NCBI GenBank assembly: GCA_017506865.1
Contig: JAFCMP010000212.1
Span: forward strand, 248,001 to 312,000
DNA length: 64,000 bases
Origin: Tribonema minus
Lineage: Eukaryota > Sar > Xanthophyceae > Tribonematales > Tribonemataceae
Direction of reading: 5' to 3'
The translations under genes and the position numbers were made by a program. Shown in pieces: positions 1 to 11,700 of this stretch. Under the pieces are notes generated by a model. The model was not told where the DNA came from, searched no databases, and was given only the letters and a program-made list of their open reading frames with translations. Position 1 is the stretch's first letter, and every line of letters begins with the position of its first letter.

Positions 1-2276
1 GCGACCCATTGGGGCCGCTGCTGTTCGCGCTGGCACTGCGCGGCACCATGGTGGCTGCCCGCGCCAAGTTCCCGCAACTGGCGCTTCCGGGCTACCTCGA
101 TGACCTCACCATCATGACGCCCAGCTGTGACGCGCCGGTGCTCGACCACGTTGGCCGCGCGTTCTGCTTCATACAACAGGCGCTGAGCGAGCTCAACATT
201 CAGGTCAACGTCACGAAATGCGCGGCGGTGGTGCCGGCCTCAGGCGGCGCCCGCGAGCGCGCCGCCGCCGTCTTTGCCGCCGCCAATGTCCCCGTACCAG
301 TATGTGACGACGGCATCACGCTGATGGGGGTGCCGGTCGGCACCGAGGGCTTCGTGCGCGCGCAAGTGGCGGCGACCCTTCGTGCCCCCGGCACCGACCG
401 CCTGGTTGCGGAGCTTGTGCAGATGGAGGATGTGCAGGCTGCCTTCTCCATTCTGCGTCTTGCCGTCCCCGCCCGCGCAGGGCATGTCTCGCGCAATACA
501 GCGCCATCCCTCACGCACGAGGAGCTACGGCGCTTCGACGCCATCACGCTAGCGGCCGTGGCCGCGCTGGCGCAGGAGCCATCGGCGGGTCTTACGCCGC
601 CGGCCCACCAGCGCGCGCCGGCGGCGGGTGACGATTGCCGCGGCCCGCCGGCGGTTTCGGCGGCGGCGGCGCCGCCCTCTCTGTGGGCGGCGGCAGTGGC
701 ATGGGTACGCGGCGCCGACTGGGGTGGCGAGGCCCCAGTGACGCTACCAGCACATCAGCAGGTACGCGTGCATCTGCGGCTGGGGAGTGGTGGCTTTGGC
801 GTGCTGGGCGCGGCGCCCCGTGCATGTGCCGCATTTGCTGCACGTTCCCTCGAGTGCATGGGGCCGGCACTGGCGGCATTTCCAGTGGCGGCACGCAGCC
901 GCGTCCTAGAGCATGCCCGCTATGGCTTCACCTTCACCCAGATAGCTACCTGCCTGCAGCAGCTGCGCAGCGGCAGCGATGAGGCTGCAGCGGCCCTCGC
1001 ACTGCTCCTGCCCACGGTCTGGTACCAGGACTGGCGCCAGGACGACGGCGCATGGCGGGCGCTGCGCGATCTGCTGCAACGGGCAGGCGGAGCTGCGGGG
1101 CCGGGCATGCGGACTCGCGCCGGCGCGCGCCGCGCTGCTGCGCCAGCGGTGGCGCGCGAGCCAGGCTCTGCCCAGGCCCCGCCGGCCGCCGTGCTGCCGC
1201 GGCGTCAAGCGGCGCTATCACGGGTGCTAGACGCAGCGCTCGCCGCCACGCAGCTGCGTCGGCTTGAAGCAGCAAATGCGTTGGAAGCAGTCGCGGCGTG
1301 GCGCAGCGGCGCCTCTAAGGGGGCCATGGGTTTCTTGGCGCAATTGCCGAGCACTGACCCAGCGGAGACCATGTCCCCGCCGGAATTCCGCGAGACGCTG
1401 CGGCGCCACCTGGGCGTGGAGCGCCCCGCCCCCGCTGCGGCGCGGTGCCCCAAGTGCCATAGACCAGTGGACTCGGGTGCCCACCTGCGCCGCTGCACAC
1501 AAGGGCTTAACGTCACGCGACACAACTTGCTCGCAGACGCGCTCTTTCAGATGCTCAAGCAGGTGGCCCACCTCCGCGGTCTCGACCGGGACACCCTTGC
1601 CCCCTTCCGCCGCTACGCGGCGCGCCACGGGTTCAACAAGTTCATGGACATCGTCTTTGGCAGCAACCAGGTCTGCCTTCCAGTCCCTAAAGTGCAGCCG
1701 AGCGCCGACGCGGTAGCAGCAGGCCGGTGCACTAAACTGCGCGGCGGCTTTGAAGTAGCTTGTTGCATAGACGTCACCATACGTGACAGCTCATGCCCCT
1801 CCCGCCTCCGTCAGGCTCAGGGGGGCGCGCGCGATGTGCAGCGCGTGCTTGAATCGGCTTCGCAGGAAAAGATAGACACATACGTAGTCTCAGGGGCCCT
1901 GGACCCCACTACACACACCCTATTTTCCGCAGCCTTTGACCACTTCGGCGCTATGTCACGCGACACCCAAGCGCTGCTACACGCACTCGCCGAGCAGAGC
2001 TCGCAGGGCAGCTACAATCTCGCGCAGCGCGTTGCCTTCTGGCGCCGCCGCACCTCCCTCGCGCTACAGCGCGCGCTCACACGTGTCGTGATCGACAACT
2101 GGAACGCAGTCATTGCCCCTGATGGCGACGTCAGCGCTTACCGCCGCATCGCACTGTTGCAAGTGCCGCGGCCCTCGCCGGCCAGCGCCGAACCGCCGGC
2201 TCCTCCGTAGATTTAGTTATTGCAAGCCCGATTTATCGTGCGCGCAGCCCATGCGGTCCAGGACATAATATACAAC
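1..2276 (+). mobile_element. Non-LTR retrotransposon family A, copy 1 (3' part)
   Basis: This is the 3' portion of an element whose intact copy lies at 37691-42210 on the other strand. The open frame runs to a TAG at 2208-2210 and is followed by a 66-bp 3' UTR ending in ATATACAAC. The frame starts inside the reverse transcriptase, just after the QGDPLGPLL motif, and keeps the catalytic YLDD. It then has a CPKC..H..C zinc knuckle and a restriction-like endonuclease signature (MDIVF, then CCIDVTI). At the protein level it is almost identical to the last 733 residues of the intact copy; the differences I see include M/L in FQMLKQ. The start of the element lies outside the window. Near identity of two copies implies recent movement. 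Confidence 0.88.
9..2210 (+). CDS. Reverse transcriptase / restriction-like endonuclease polyprotein, 3' part
   Basis: This is the C-terminal 733 residues of the family A pol protein. The frame is open from the window edge, so the true start is upstream. From N to C: RT palm with YLDD at about residues 29-32, a long Ala/Arg-rich linker, a C-x2-C-x8-H-x4-C zinc knuckle near residue 480, then an endonuclease core with MDIVF near 546 and CCIDVTI near 585. This order (RT, zinc knuckle, PD-(D/E)xK-like nuclease) is typical of RLE-type non-LTR retrotransposons such as the R2/NeSL-like groups. It would nick target DNA and prime reverse transcription there. The long antisense frames in this stretch are GC-driven shadows. 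Confidence 0.85.
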   Translation: MGPLLFALALRGTMVAARAKFPQLALPGYLDDLTIMTPSCDAPVLDHVGRAFCFIQQALSELNIQVNVTKCAAVVPASGGARERAAAVFAAANVPVPVCDDGITLMGVPVGTEGFVRAQVAATLRAPGTDRLVAELVQMEDVQAAFSILRLAVPARAGHVSRNTAPSLTHEELRRFDAITLAAVAALAQEPSAGLTPPAHQRAPAAGDDCRGPPAVSAAAAPPSLWAAAVAWVRGADWGGEAPVTLPAHQQVRVHLRLGSGGFGVLGAAPRACAAFAARSLECMGPALAAFPVAARSRVLEHARYGFTFTQIATCLQQLRSGSDEAAAALALLLPTVWYQDWRQDDGAWRALRDLLQRAGGAAGPGMRTRAGARRAAAPAVAREPGSAQAPPAAVLPRRQAALSRVLDAALAATQLRRLEAANALEAVAAWRSGASKGAMGFLAQLPSTDPAETMSPPEFRETLRRHLGVERPAPAAARCPKCHRPVDSGAHLRRCTQGLNVTRHNLLADALFQMLKQVAHLRGLDRDTLAPFRRYAARHGFNKFMDIVFGSNQVCLPVPKVQPSADAVAAGRCTKLRGGFEVACCIDVTIRDSSCPSRLRQAQGGARDVQRVLESASQEKIDTYVVSGALDPTTHTLFSAAFDHFGAMSRDTQALLHALAEQSSQGSYNLAQRVAFWRRRTSLALQRALTRVVIDNWNAVIAPDGDVSAYRRIALLQVPRPSPASAEPPAPP

Positions 2277-2392
2277 GCCCAGCTGTGACGCGCCGGTGCT
2301 CGACCACGTTGGCCGCGCGTTCTGCTTCATACAACAGGCGCTGAGCGAGCTCAACATTCAGGTCAACGTCACGAAATGCGCGGCGGTGGTGC
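2275..2392 (+). repeat. 118-bp exact copy of an internal piece of element A
   Basis: Directly after the element's 3' terminus lies a copy of bases 117-234 of the same element, which encode the RT segment just after YLDD. I see no mismatches. It is in the same orientation and is not present after the intact copy at 37.7 kb. It may be a second, truncated insertion, a template-switch product or an assembly join. Confidence 0.85.
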
Positions 2393-2741
2393 TACTGTAG
2401 CAGCCAAGCGCCTGTTTTCTGCTGCCACTTCAGCTGCTGCAGCGGCAGCAACGCTCGTCATGATGCGACGCTTTGCTGCTGGGCTGCAGCTGCCCACAAC
2501 AACGCAGCGCCCAGTGCAGGCACGCGTACTACTGTAGCAGCCAAGCACCACCTGTTTGCCGCTGCCACTACAGCTGCAGCGACGGCAGTGCTCATCACAC
2601 ACCCCAGCACCGCTGGAGGCCCTGCCGCGGACATGCACGGTTCATGAAACACGACGTTCGTACGTAATACGGGAGGAGGGGCAGAGAAATCATGTACACA
2701 AACTTCAACTGTAGATGAACCTGTAGATGAAGACCCCAGAG
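2393..2741. repeat. Degenerate tandem repeat beyond the bZIP stop codon
   Basis: About 137-bp repeats beginning tactgtagcagccaagc occur at 2390-2466 and 2526-2603. Both are rich in CTGCTGCCACT and resemble the serine/glycine-rich end of the neighbouring bZIP last exon. This stretch would be the 3' UTR or downstream flank of that gene. No separate gene was seen. Confidence 0.5.
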
Positions 2742-5700
2742 CTACGTTTCTTCGCTGCCACTGTTGGAGTCTGCGACGCTGCGCGCGTAGCCTCCGCCGC
2801 CGCCGCCGCCGCTGCTGCTGTCGTCGTTGCCGAGCAGCATCTGGCTGCTGGCGCCGCGCGCCACAGTGGTCTCGCTCGTGATGCCCTCTTCCGGTTGCTC
2901 GTGAACCTGCACGGGCAGGAGACAGTTCACTTGGTGCTGTGAACTCATTGACATACTGTGCACTCATTCACGTACAGCGTTTGAAGGCGTTGCATGGGTG
3001 CATGTACAGTAGTTGGAGTACAACGCGAGTGCTGCAACATTGCTGGAGGGAGGGGGCAGTACTGGTGGAGGTGTCTCGACACATGCAAGGCATACACAAG
3101 ATGTTGGCAAGTGGACAGCAAATGGGTAAGTGAAAGTCCATGGCAGGTTGCGCATATCCAGTCGTGCGTACACAACGGTAGTGTCAACGGTGCAGCGGAG
3201 GGCCATTTGTCCCGGTGATATTTTGAAGTACAATGGCAGACCTTTCGAGCTAAAGTGAAAAATAAAAGACCAGGTGTTGCCGACGTTTGTCGCAGTACGC
3301 TCATACCACACTTCAACTTCTTGTATACACCCACACTTTGAACTCCTATTCATTCAAACAGCATACGAGCCATGCTCCTCCTATGTTTTTGAAGTCGCGC
3401 AGTCATGTATGGCACTAGCAGGAGCTGAAACAGCAAGAGCGCAGCTGCGAATGGATGTGCATGCACACATGGTGCATACATGTATATACATAATCAGCTG
3501 GAGCTGGTCTACCGAACACGTGAGACCTTTCCATACTGAACACCCAAGCCTCGACTGCTAAAAAGCTTGCACACAGAAGTCTTCTTGACTACTGTGGATA
3601 TGGTGGCACTGTTTGTCTCGTGGCCGATTGCTGCAGCAGCGGCGACCACGGTTATCGGTGATGGGCATTCAACTCGACGGCTAATCACACCTTGTCACCT
3701 AGAGCTTCATTTTCATATACATGGCATCAGCGAAGTGCGCTCATTGACTGGTGCCGTACCACTTGCATCATCATAGCAAAGTGCACCCAGCGCAACAACG
3801 CGGACACCATTGCACAAGAACTGTTTGAGCAGTGCGCTTACCTGAGTCCACAGCTGGTTGAGCATGTGCATGCACGCGGCGTTGCGGCTGACCCACAGTA
3901 TGAACTTGGCGGTCTGTGATCCGCAGCGCAGAAAGGAGGGGGGGCAGGGGGGAGCGTGAACAAATGAGCAACCCAAGTGTTTGTCAACAACTGTTGAATA
4001 ATGTTTGTTGAACGAACGTGTATGCGCACGACATTGTTATTATTGTCGCGCAGGTTGGCACCTTCAATCGTGCAATGACGGATGCATTTCAACATGCAAA
4101 AGAACGAGCGAACTCTGGTCCGCTTTCAGGAGCGGAGAGTCGCAAAGTTGAAATGAGGTGCGGGGGACGGAGTTAGGTTAGGGGTAGGCATGGTGCACAG
4201 CTTAGGGTTAGGTTAGGGTTAAGGCTGGTGCATAGCGCTCATTGCACAACCAACACTGTGGGTCTGTTTTTGCAGTGCCTTTGTACTGTGCAGCAACTCG
4301 TGAAGGTGATTGAGCATGCAGACAATGACATGAACAATGGACGTTTCACAGGTGTGTACGCATGTAGGGCAATGACAAGAACTGGTGTGGGCTTGTACAC
4401 GATCAGGAGCACAGCGCAACATGTTCAAGTGTGAACCCAGAAACACGACACACCTGCATTGGCCAGTGAATGCATTGTGTTGGCACCAAATCGACATCTG
4501 TTGTATACGGTCATTGGTGGAAGGCACTTGCGGCTAACCATCCTTTGTCACCTAGAGCTCTACGATCTTTTGATTCGTTTCCATAATTGTGGCTGCTGAT
4601 ATTGTACTCTGTACCAACATTGCAGTTCATACCCAGGAGCACGACGCACCTGCATAGGCGAGAATATGCGCTGAATCTGCGCCATTTCGTCGTCCAGCGC
4701 CTCGTCTAATATTGAACTCTACACCAAAATTTAGAGTTCAACATTGAGGTTCATGGCAATAATGAACTTATACCAATAATAGATCAAAGACTTCAAGATT
4801 GAAGTTGAAGCTCAGGAACCCAACGCACCTGCGTAGGCGAGAGGATGCGCTGAATCTGCGCCACTTCATCGTCCACAGACTCGTCTGAAATTAAACTCTA
4901 TACATTAAGTACCAAGTTTCAATATTACATGTTGAAGTGCATACCCAGGAGTGCGACGCACCTGCGTGGGCGAGAGTATGCGCTGAATCTGCGCCATCTC
5001 GTCGTCCAGGGACTCGTTCTTGGTGCAGAGCAGCGAGCGTAGACCTGCCACCAGCTGGAGCGTGTTGTGCAGATCCTCGTCCATCGCCTGCAACAGCGGG
5101 TGTTTACCAGCAGCAAAATAAGTTTAGGTACCGGGTACAGGCACAGGTGACAGGCACAGACGGCGGCAGCAGCGATGAAGAGGCGCATTTACTGTTGCTG
5201 GCCGTGTGACCGCGCATACGATCGCCTGCAGCGGCAGCAGTGTTTATCAGCGGCAAAGTCCTTCTTAGGAACAGGCACAGGTGACAGGCTCAGACGGCGG
5301 CAGTGGCAGCAGCAGTATAAGAGGTGCACTTGTTTTTGTTGAGTTTGTCCACGCATACAGCGGCGTGCTGCAGCAGCAGCAGCAGCAGCAGAGTTCTTCT
5401 TAGGCACAGGTGCAGGTGACAGGCTCAGAGGGCGCCCGCGGCAGCAGCAGTAAAAAGGCGCACTTTGCTGCTGACAGTGTCGACGCATACAACCGCCTGT
5501 GTGTCGACGCATACAATCGCCTGCAGTGGCGGCCATGTGCAGCAACAGCAGGATTTTCTTAGGAGAAGGCACAGGTGACTGGCTCAGCCAGCGGCAGCGG
5601 CAGCAGCAGTATAAGAGGTGCACTTCTTGAGTGTGTCCACGCATTCGATTGCCTGCAGTGGCGGCGGTGTGCAGCAGTAGCAGCAGCATTTTCTTGGTCA

Positions 5701-8700
5701 CGGGCAGAGGTCACAGGCCCAGACGCCGGCACCGGCAGTAAAAAGGCGCACTTTGCTGCTGAGCGTGTCTTCGCATATGCGATGCGATACGGCAACCGCA
5801 AAAGAAAGGAATACACCCGTTGAGTTTTTGGGTCAGTGATTGAAGTCTACTCATCATGTCCAAGATAAGAGCCCTCAAGTTTGTAGGCGGTGCTCTGCAG
5901 TTGAGGCGCACCTGACCTGATGCTGGACGGCAGCTTCTCTCAGTTAAACGACCCACCTTGGCGGTGCTCAGCAGCGGGGAGGCGCACCGGGGCGCTGGCC
6001 ACGTTGCTGGTCAGCAGTGCACTGCACTTCACACGTGACTTAAGCTGTGTATGGCCGCCTTGATCAATGCGATGCTCAGCCAACAACGGCGCACAGCCGT
6101 GATCCGCACGGGGGCGAAGGGGGGGGCGCACCTGGGCAATGGACACCTTGCTGGCCCGCGGCCCCTCTCAGCTATTAACAGACTGAGCAATGACACCATC
6201 AGACAGTGCTCATCTCAGGGGGGGCGCACCTGAGCAATGGCCACCTTGTGGCCAGCAATGCTCTCCACGTACCACGCCACCGAAGCTATAGGAGCATTGT
6301 GTGGAAACAAATGCAGGTCAGCCGCCAACTGCGCACACTGCAGCAGTGCTCAGCTGAGGGCGTTACCTGAGCAATGGCCACCTTGCTGGCCAGCAGCTCC
6401 CCTTCGTTAGCAACACAACTGCGCAATGACAGCTTTTTCTGAAACCTTAAGACAGCGTTCAGCAACGGGGGGGCGCACCTGAGCGACGGCCACCTTGCTG
6501 GCAGCAGCTCCTGTCACTAATAAGATGAATAATTCAATACACTAAGCAATAACTGTAGAAGTGGTTGGAACGGGGCGGGCGCACCTGTGCGATGGCCACC
6601 TTGCTGGCCACCGGCTCCTCTCAGATACTTCAAGACAGATTGAGCAATGACACCATTTTTGAACCAGACTGAGCAATGACACAACTGAATAGTACTGCAC
6701 AGGGGGGCGCACCTGAGCGATGGCCACCTTGCTGGCCAGCAGCTCCTCCTGCTGCGGCGTGATCTGCAGAACGCGCACCAGCGTGTTCCACAGCGTGTCC
6801 TGCTTCAGTTTTGCGCCCATGCCCGCGGCTGCCATGAGTGCGCTTGACGAAGCGGGGTCTTGCTGCAGACGCGGCGGGAACAGGCCGCGATCGTCGTCCT
6901 GCAGTCGAGCAGTGAATGAATGAATGGTGATGAATGATTCAATGGCGATGAATGGGTGGATGGCAATACATGAATGAATGGCAATGAATGGCTGCAGGCG
7001 CGGCGGGAACAGGCCGCGGTCATCATCCTGCACGTAAAAAAAAAAGACAATAAATACAAAATCAAATTAAAAAGAGTGAATGGCGTTTAGTGGACAGTGT
7101 GACAGGACACTGTTGCTGTGATCTGCAGTGATCACTGCGCAGCTGGTATGTGCAGTGATCATGCGCAGCGCGGCGGCGACAGGCCGCGGTCGCCGTCCTG
7201 GAAACGATCGAAGAAACGAAAGGTGTGCAAGAACCTGAATGAATGAATGGCGATGAATGAATGAATGGATGGCAATTGAGTGAATGATTGGCAATGAAAT
7301 GGGTGCAGGCGCGGTGGGAACAGGCCGCGGTCGTCGTCCTGCACGGAAGAAAACAAACAGAAAACACAACAATAAATCAAATAAGAAGAATGAATGGCGT
7401 GTAGAGGGGACACCGTCAAGTGAAGCTGTTGCTGCAATGTACAGTGATCACTGCGGAACAGGCGGCGGTCGTCGTTCTAGAAACAAATGAAAAAGCGCAT
7501 GGTGTGTGCAAGAACATGAGACGCCGCGGTCGTTTCCCTTGCGCGACACTGCCACCATGCAGCCTGGTCGAGTTTTGAAGCTGTAGACCCACTCATCAGA
7601 CCCTGATCCTGACCATGATATTATAACGGTTACTGGTGGAAGGCACTTGCGGCTAACCATCCCTTATTTGTTTTCGTATGAGCTATGACAAATGACGCAG
7701 GAGGAGAGAGCACGCACCTTAGTGAGGAGAGCGTGCATGCACGTTTGCGTAAAGAGGAGCCCTGCTAACGTAGAAGCACATGATGCTGAGCACTGGTGCC
7801 CTGAGCACACCGACACAATGCTGAGCACTGAGACATTAAAGCACATCTGCAGAGCACTGATGCCCTCAGCAATGACACCAAAAAGTGAGAACTGACCACA
7901 TAGTCTTTATTGAGGAGAGAGCGCACGCACCTTAGTGAGTAGTGCGTGCATGCACGTCCGCGTGGTGGTGGTGGGCATCAGAAGCCGCTGCGAGAAACGA
8001 GCGCCGGGCACAACACACAAGGAGGCAGAAAATACAACAAGTCAGAGACCGCAGCGGTGGACTTCATCTTTGAACTTTGTGCTCTGCGCGGAAGCCGCTG
8101 CGAGGAACGGGCACCGGGTACAGCAGACACGGAAGGGAATAGCTCGTCAGTGCATCAGGCGAGGACGGAAATCAGCAGGGAACCTATGGCTGTGAGGAAC
8201 GAGCGCCAGGCAAAGCAGACATGGAAGTGTATAAAGCATGTCAGGGAGTCCAACTGGTACAGTGCATCTTGAAATCAATCGCGTGTTCTGTACTTACTGT
8301 TCTGGGCATCGGGCAGCAGGCATCAGACACAGATGTCAGCAACTTCAACCCCAAAATTTTCATCTGGAAGGATGCACTCGCAGTGTGCCACGGTGCGCAT
8401 TGCTGCTAAAACATACTGCAAGATTGACCTAACCCTAACCCTAAACCTTACCGTAACTCTAAGGAATCGTTGGCCATGGCGCAGGCGTGAACTTCCGCCA
8501 GCTGAAGCAAGAATTAGGGTCCAGAGCCTGCTGTGCCCTGATCCCCTTCGCTGTCTGCCCCAATGCCCTAAGCTCCAATAAAGAGACAGAGACGCTCGTA
8601 TGGCATGCTTACCCATGCCTACACTGCTACAGTACCATGTACCCTATCCACTGCTTTCTCCAACAACCCATCACGATGGAAAGTGGCAGCGCGATTCGGC

Positions 8701-11700
8701 ACCGCATGCTGATCACAATTACCAAACCTTGTACACAAGTGCACCTACATAGATACCCCGGCCCCTGCTGAACCTGGCTGGAACATGGCAGCGCTGATGA
8801 ATGTCATGGCAGCGCTGATGAATGTGGCAGCGCAATTCAGCTGCGTGCTGAGCACCACCCATAACTTCAACCGCAATGCATATATGCATGGATGCCCCAG
8901 CTCTTCAGTCACCTGCAACTCGCGGACGCTGGTATGTGGCAGCGCTGATTTTGTAACGCGTAGCCCACAAACTTTGTATACATACATGTATACGTACATA
9001 CCCCCTCCTCCCAACTTCACCTGCAACTCGTTGAGATGGACTACCTAGCCCACAGGTGTCATCTACATACATACGTACATATCCCCGCCCACGAACTTCG
9101 CCTGCAACTCGTCGAGATGGAATATGGCAGTGCTCGTTCTGTCCCGCCCGTGGTCCGCAAACTTCATCTACATACATATTTACATACAAACATGCATACA
9201 TACCCCCCGCCTACAAACTTCACCTGCAACTCGTCGAGATGAAATATGGCAGCGCTCGTCCTGTCCCGCCCGTAGTCCGCAAACTTGGTCTTGAGCACGT
9301 CCATCGCGGCCAGAATGTCCCCCTCCCCCGCCCCCTTGCTGACCATCTCCTGCAGCCGCTGCTTGAGGCCCGCTATTTCGTCGTCTGCTCGCGAGAGGGA
9401 GCAGGGGGGGTGGGGGGGTGACATGAGGGACGGGCGCTGCCAAATATGCACTCTGATCAGTCAAACACAGGTTATTCGCAGGGTAAGGATAGCTTGGTTA
9501 CTATCTGTCGTAGCTAGAATCAACTTGCAGCGTGCCCCCTATCGTCGTCCGCTCGAGTGAGGGAGCAAGGGGGGCTGGGGGGGGGGGGGTGAGCACTGCC
9601 AACTGTGCTATGTTCATCATGCGCAGGCGATTCGGATTGGAAAAATAGCTAGTTCATCATCTCCTGCAGCTGGTCTTGCGCCCGGCACTGTAGCGTGCCA
9701 GAGGGGGGGCTGACGACCGTTCACAAGGATGATAAATAGTCATGCCACGCACCATTCTCGTCTTTCAGACAGATGTATCGAAACATATGCAGAAGGGTGC
9801 CTTCCCTGCCCCTTGAGGCATGTGCAGAAGGGTGAAGTTCCTCCCTCCCGCCTTACAGACATGCACGCACACGCGCGCGCGCGCTCCAACCAAGGGGGCA
9901 AGCGGCGCACACTTAATGATACCTTCTCATTCGTGCGTGCATACCTACGTACCTTCCTCGCTCCCGCGCCACGGGCAGAGCCGTCACATGCACGAACAGA
10001 ATGCAAGAAAGCACGCGCAGCACACCCAACCCCAACCCTTACCCTTACCCCTGAACCTGACCCTGAACCTAGTGTTATTTCTGGCGATCAGTCGGGGCGT
10101 GGCAGTAGCCAAGCAGCTTCCCGAGCACGGCAAAGCATGCATACATACATACATTGCATGCATGCATACATACATACCTTCTCGCTCTCGCGCCTCATCC
10201 CCGATTTTGAGCTTCAGCCGCAGCTCCAGGTTGTCCGCCTCCAGGCCCGCCAATTGCCGCTGTGCGCACCCACGCCAACAACATCAGCAGTCAGCAGATG
10301 CCATAGGGTATGCATGCATGCATGCTCACAACATCAGCGCTCATCAGATGGCTAGGGCATGTATGCATGCTAGCAACATCAGTGCTCATCAGATGTCGTA
10401 GTGCGCAACCGCTGGCATCAGCGCTCATCATGTTTTGGGCAGAGGTACGTCCAGGTGTGCATCAGACACTCAGAATTGCAAAAGCAGAGTGCGCACGTAT
10501 GCGTTGGTGATCATGCGGTACCCCAGGCGGCCCGCCAGAAGAGCAGGCGGGACGAATGAATGCGTCATATTCCATGGTTTGTCTGATGTTCTGCTCTTCC
10601 AAAGGTCTGCTGTAAGGTTGTGCACATCTGGTCATACACGTCATACTACTTGCCAATGAAAGCGAAGCGATTAGTGACAGAGTACATCTGCTACAACCAA
10701 TGGGTCTGTGATCATGTTCAGGAGAAAAGTATGTGTACATGAGATCTTTCCATACTGAACACCCATGCCTCGAACGCTAAAAAGCTTGCACACAGAAGTC
10801 TTGAGACTACTGTGGATATGATGGCACTGTTCGACTCGTGACCAAATGACTGCAACAGCGGCGACCACGGTTATTGGTGGAAGGCACTTGCGGCTAACCA
10901 GTCCTTGTCACCCAGAGCTCTACGGCCTTTTGATTCGTTTCCATACATACCTGCAGCGCCTGCACGTGCTCCTTTTTCCTCCTGCGGCACTCCCGCGCGC
11001 TCATCCTGCACAGCACAGGTCAATCAGTCAATTGGCGAGAGCACGCGCTCAGCCACATGTGAGCGAGCAGCAGAAATCGGATGCTGCGTGGTGGTAATGT
11101 GCTGCTGCAAGCCTGCAAGCTGCACACGGCGCCGGCCATAAGATGGATGACGCTTTTGACGTACTCGCCAATGCACAAATCAATCAGCGAAATCATGCGG
11201 CCAGCCAAATGTGAGTGAGCAGCAGACATCGATTGCTGCGTGGTGACATAGTGCTGCTGCAGGCCTGCAAGCTGGACGTGATGTCGGGCCATGAGATGAA
11301 TGACGCATGAGTTTTGGCCCGGTTTAGCCTTTTTCCTCACAAACATCAGTGAGTTAGTCCATGCCTCATCCATCCCAGCCAAATGCAACTGGCGGAGCAT
11401 TACATATAGAGGGATGTAAAAACGTATACCTGATTGCGTGAGTGCAGCATCGGCCGCAAGGAATGCGCTGGTGTCACAAGTGCATGCACAGGCAGCAAGA
11501 AGCACAGATATCGGTGCCTGCATTCTGTGCCATACCGTCACTGATTGACACCTTGGGACAGATCACCGTCATGGAACCATCCTTGTCAGTCACGCAAAAC
11601 ACGACGTGATAGATGAATGTCGACGTTGCGGGCAGCAGTACGCTGAGTGAGACAGCATTCACAGCTCCATTACCCACCTATTCTTCTCCAGTCGCCGAAG

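Noticed and set aside
5190-5701. Cys-rich minus-strand frame of 170 codons that might suggest a novel repeat protein
   Set aside because: It is translation through the tandem array upstream of bZIP exon 7 and includes many decoy junctions.
5100-7500. CRISPR-like spaced repeats
   Set aside because: Repeat units are degenerate, variable in spacing and derived from bZIP exon edges in a eukaryotic gene.
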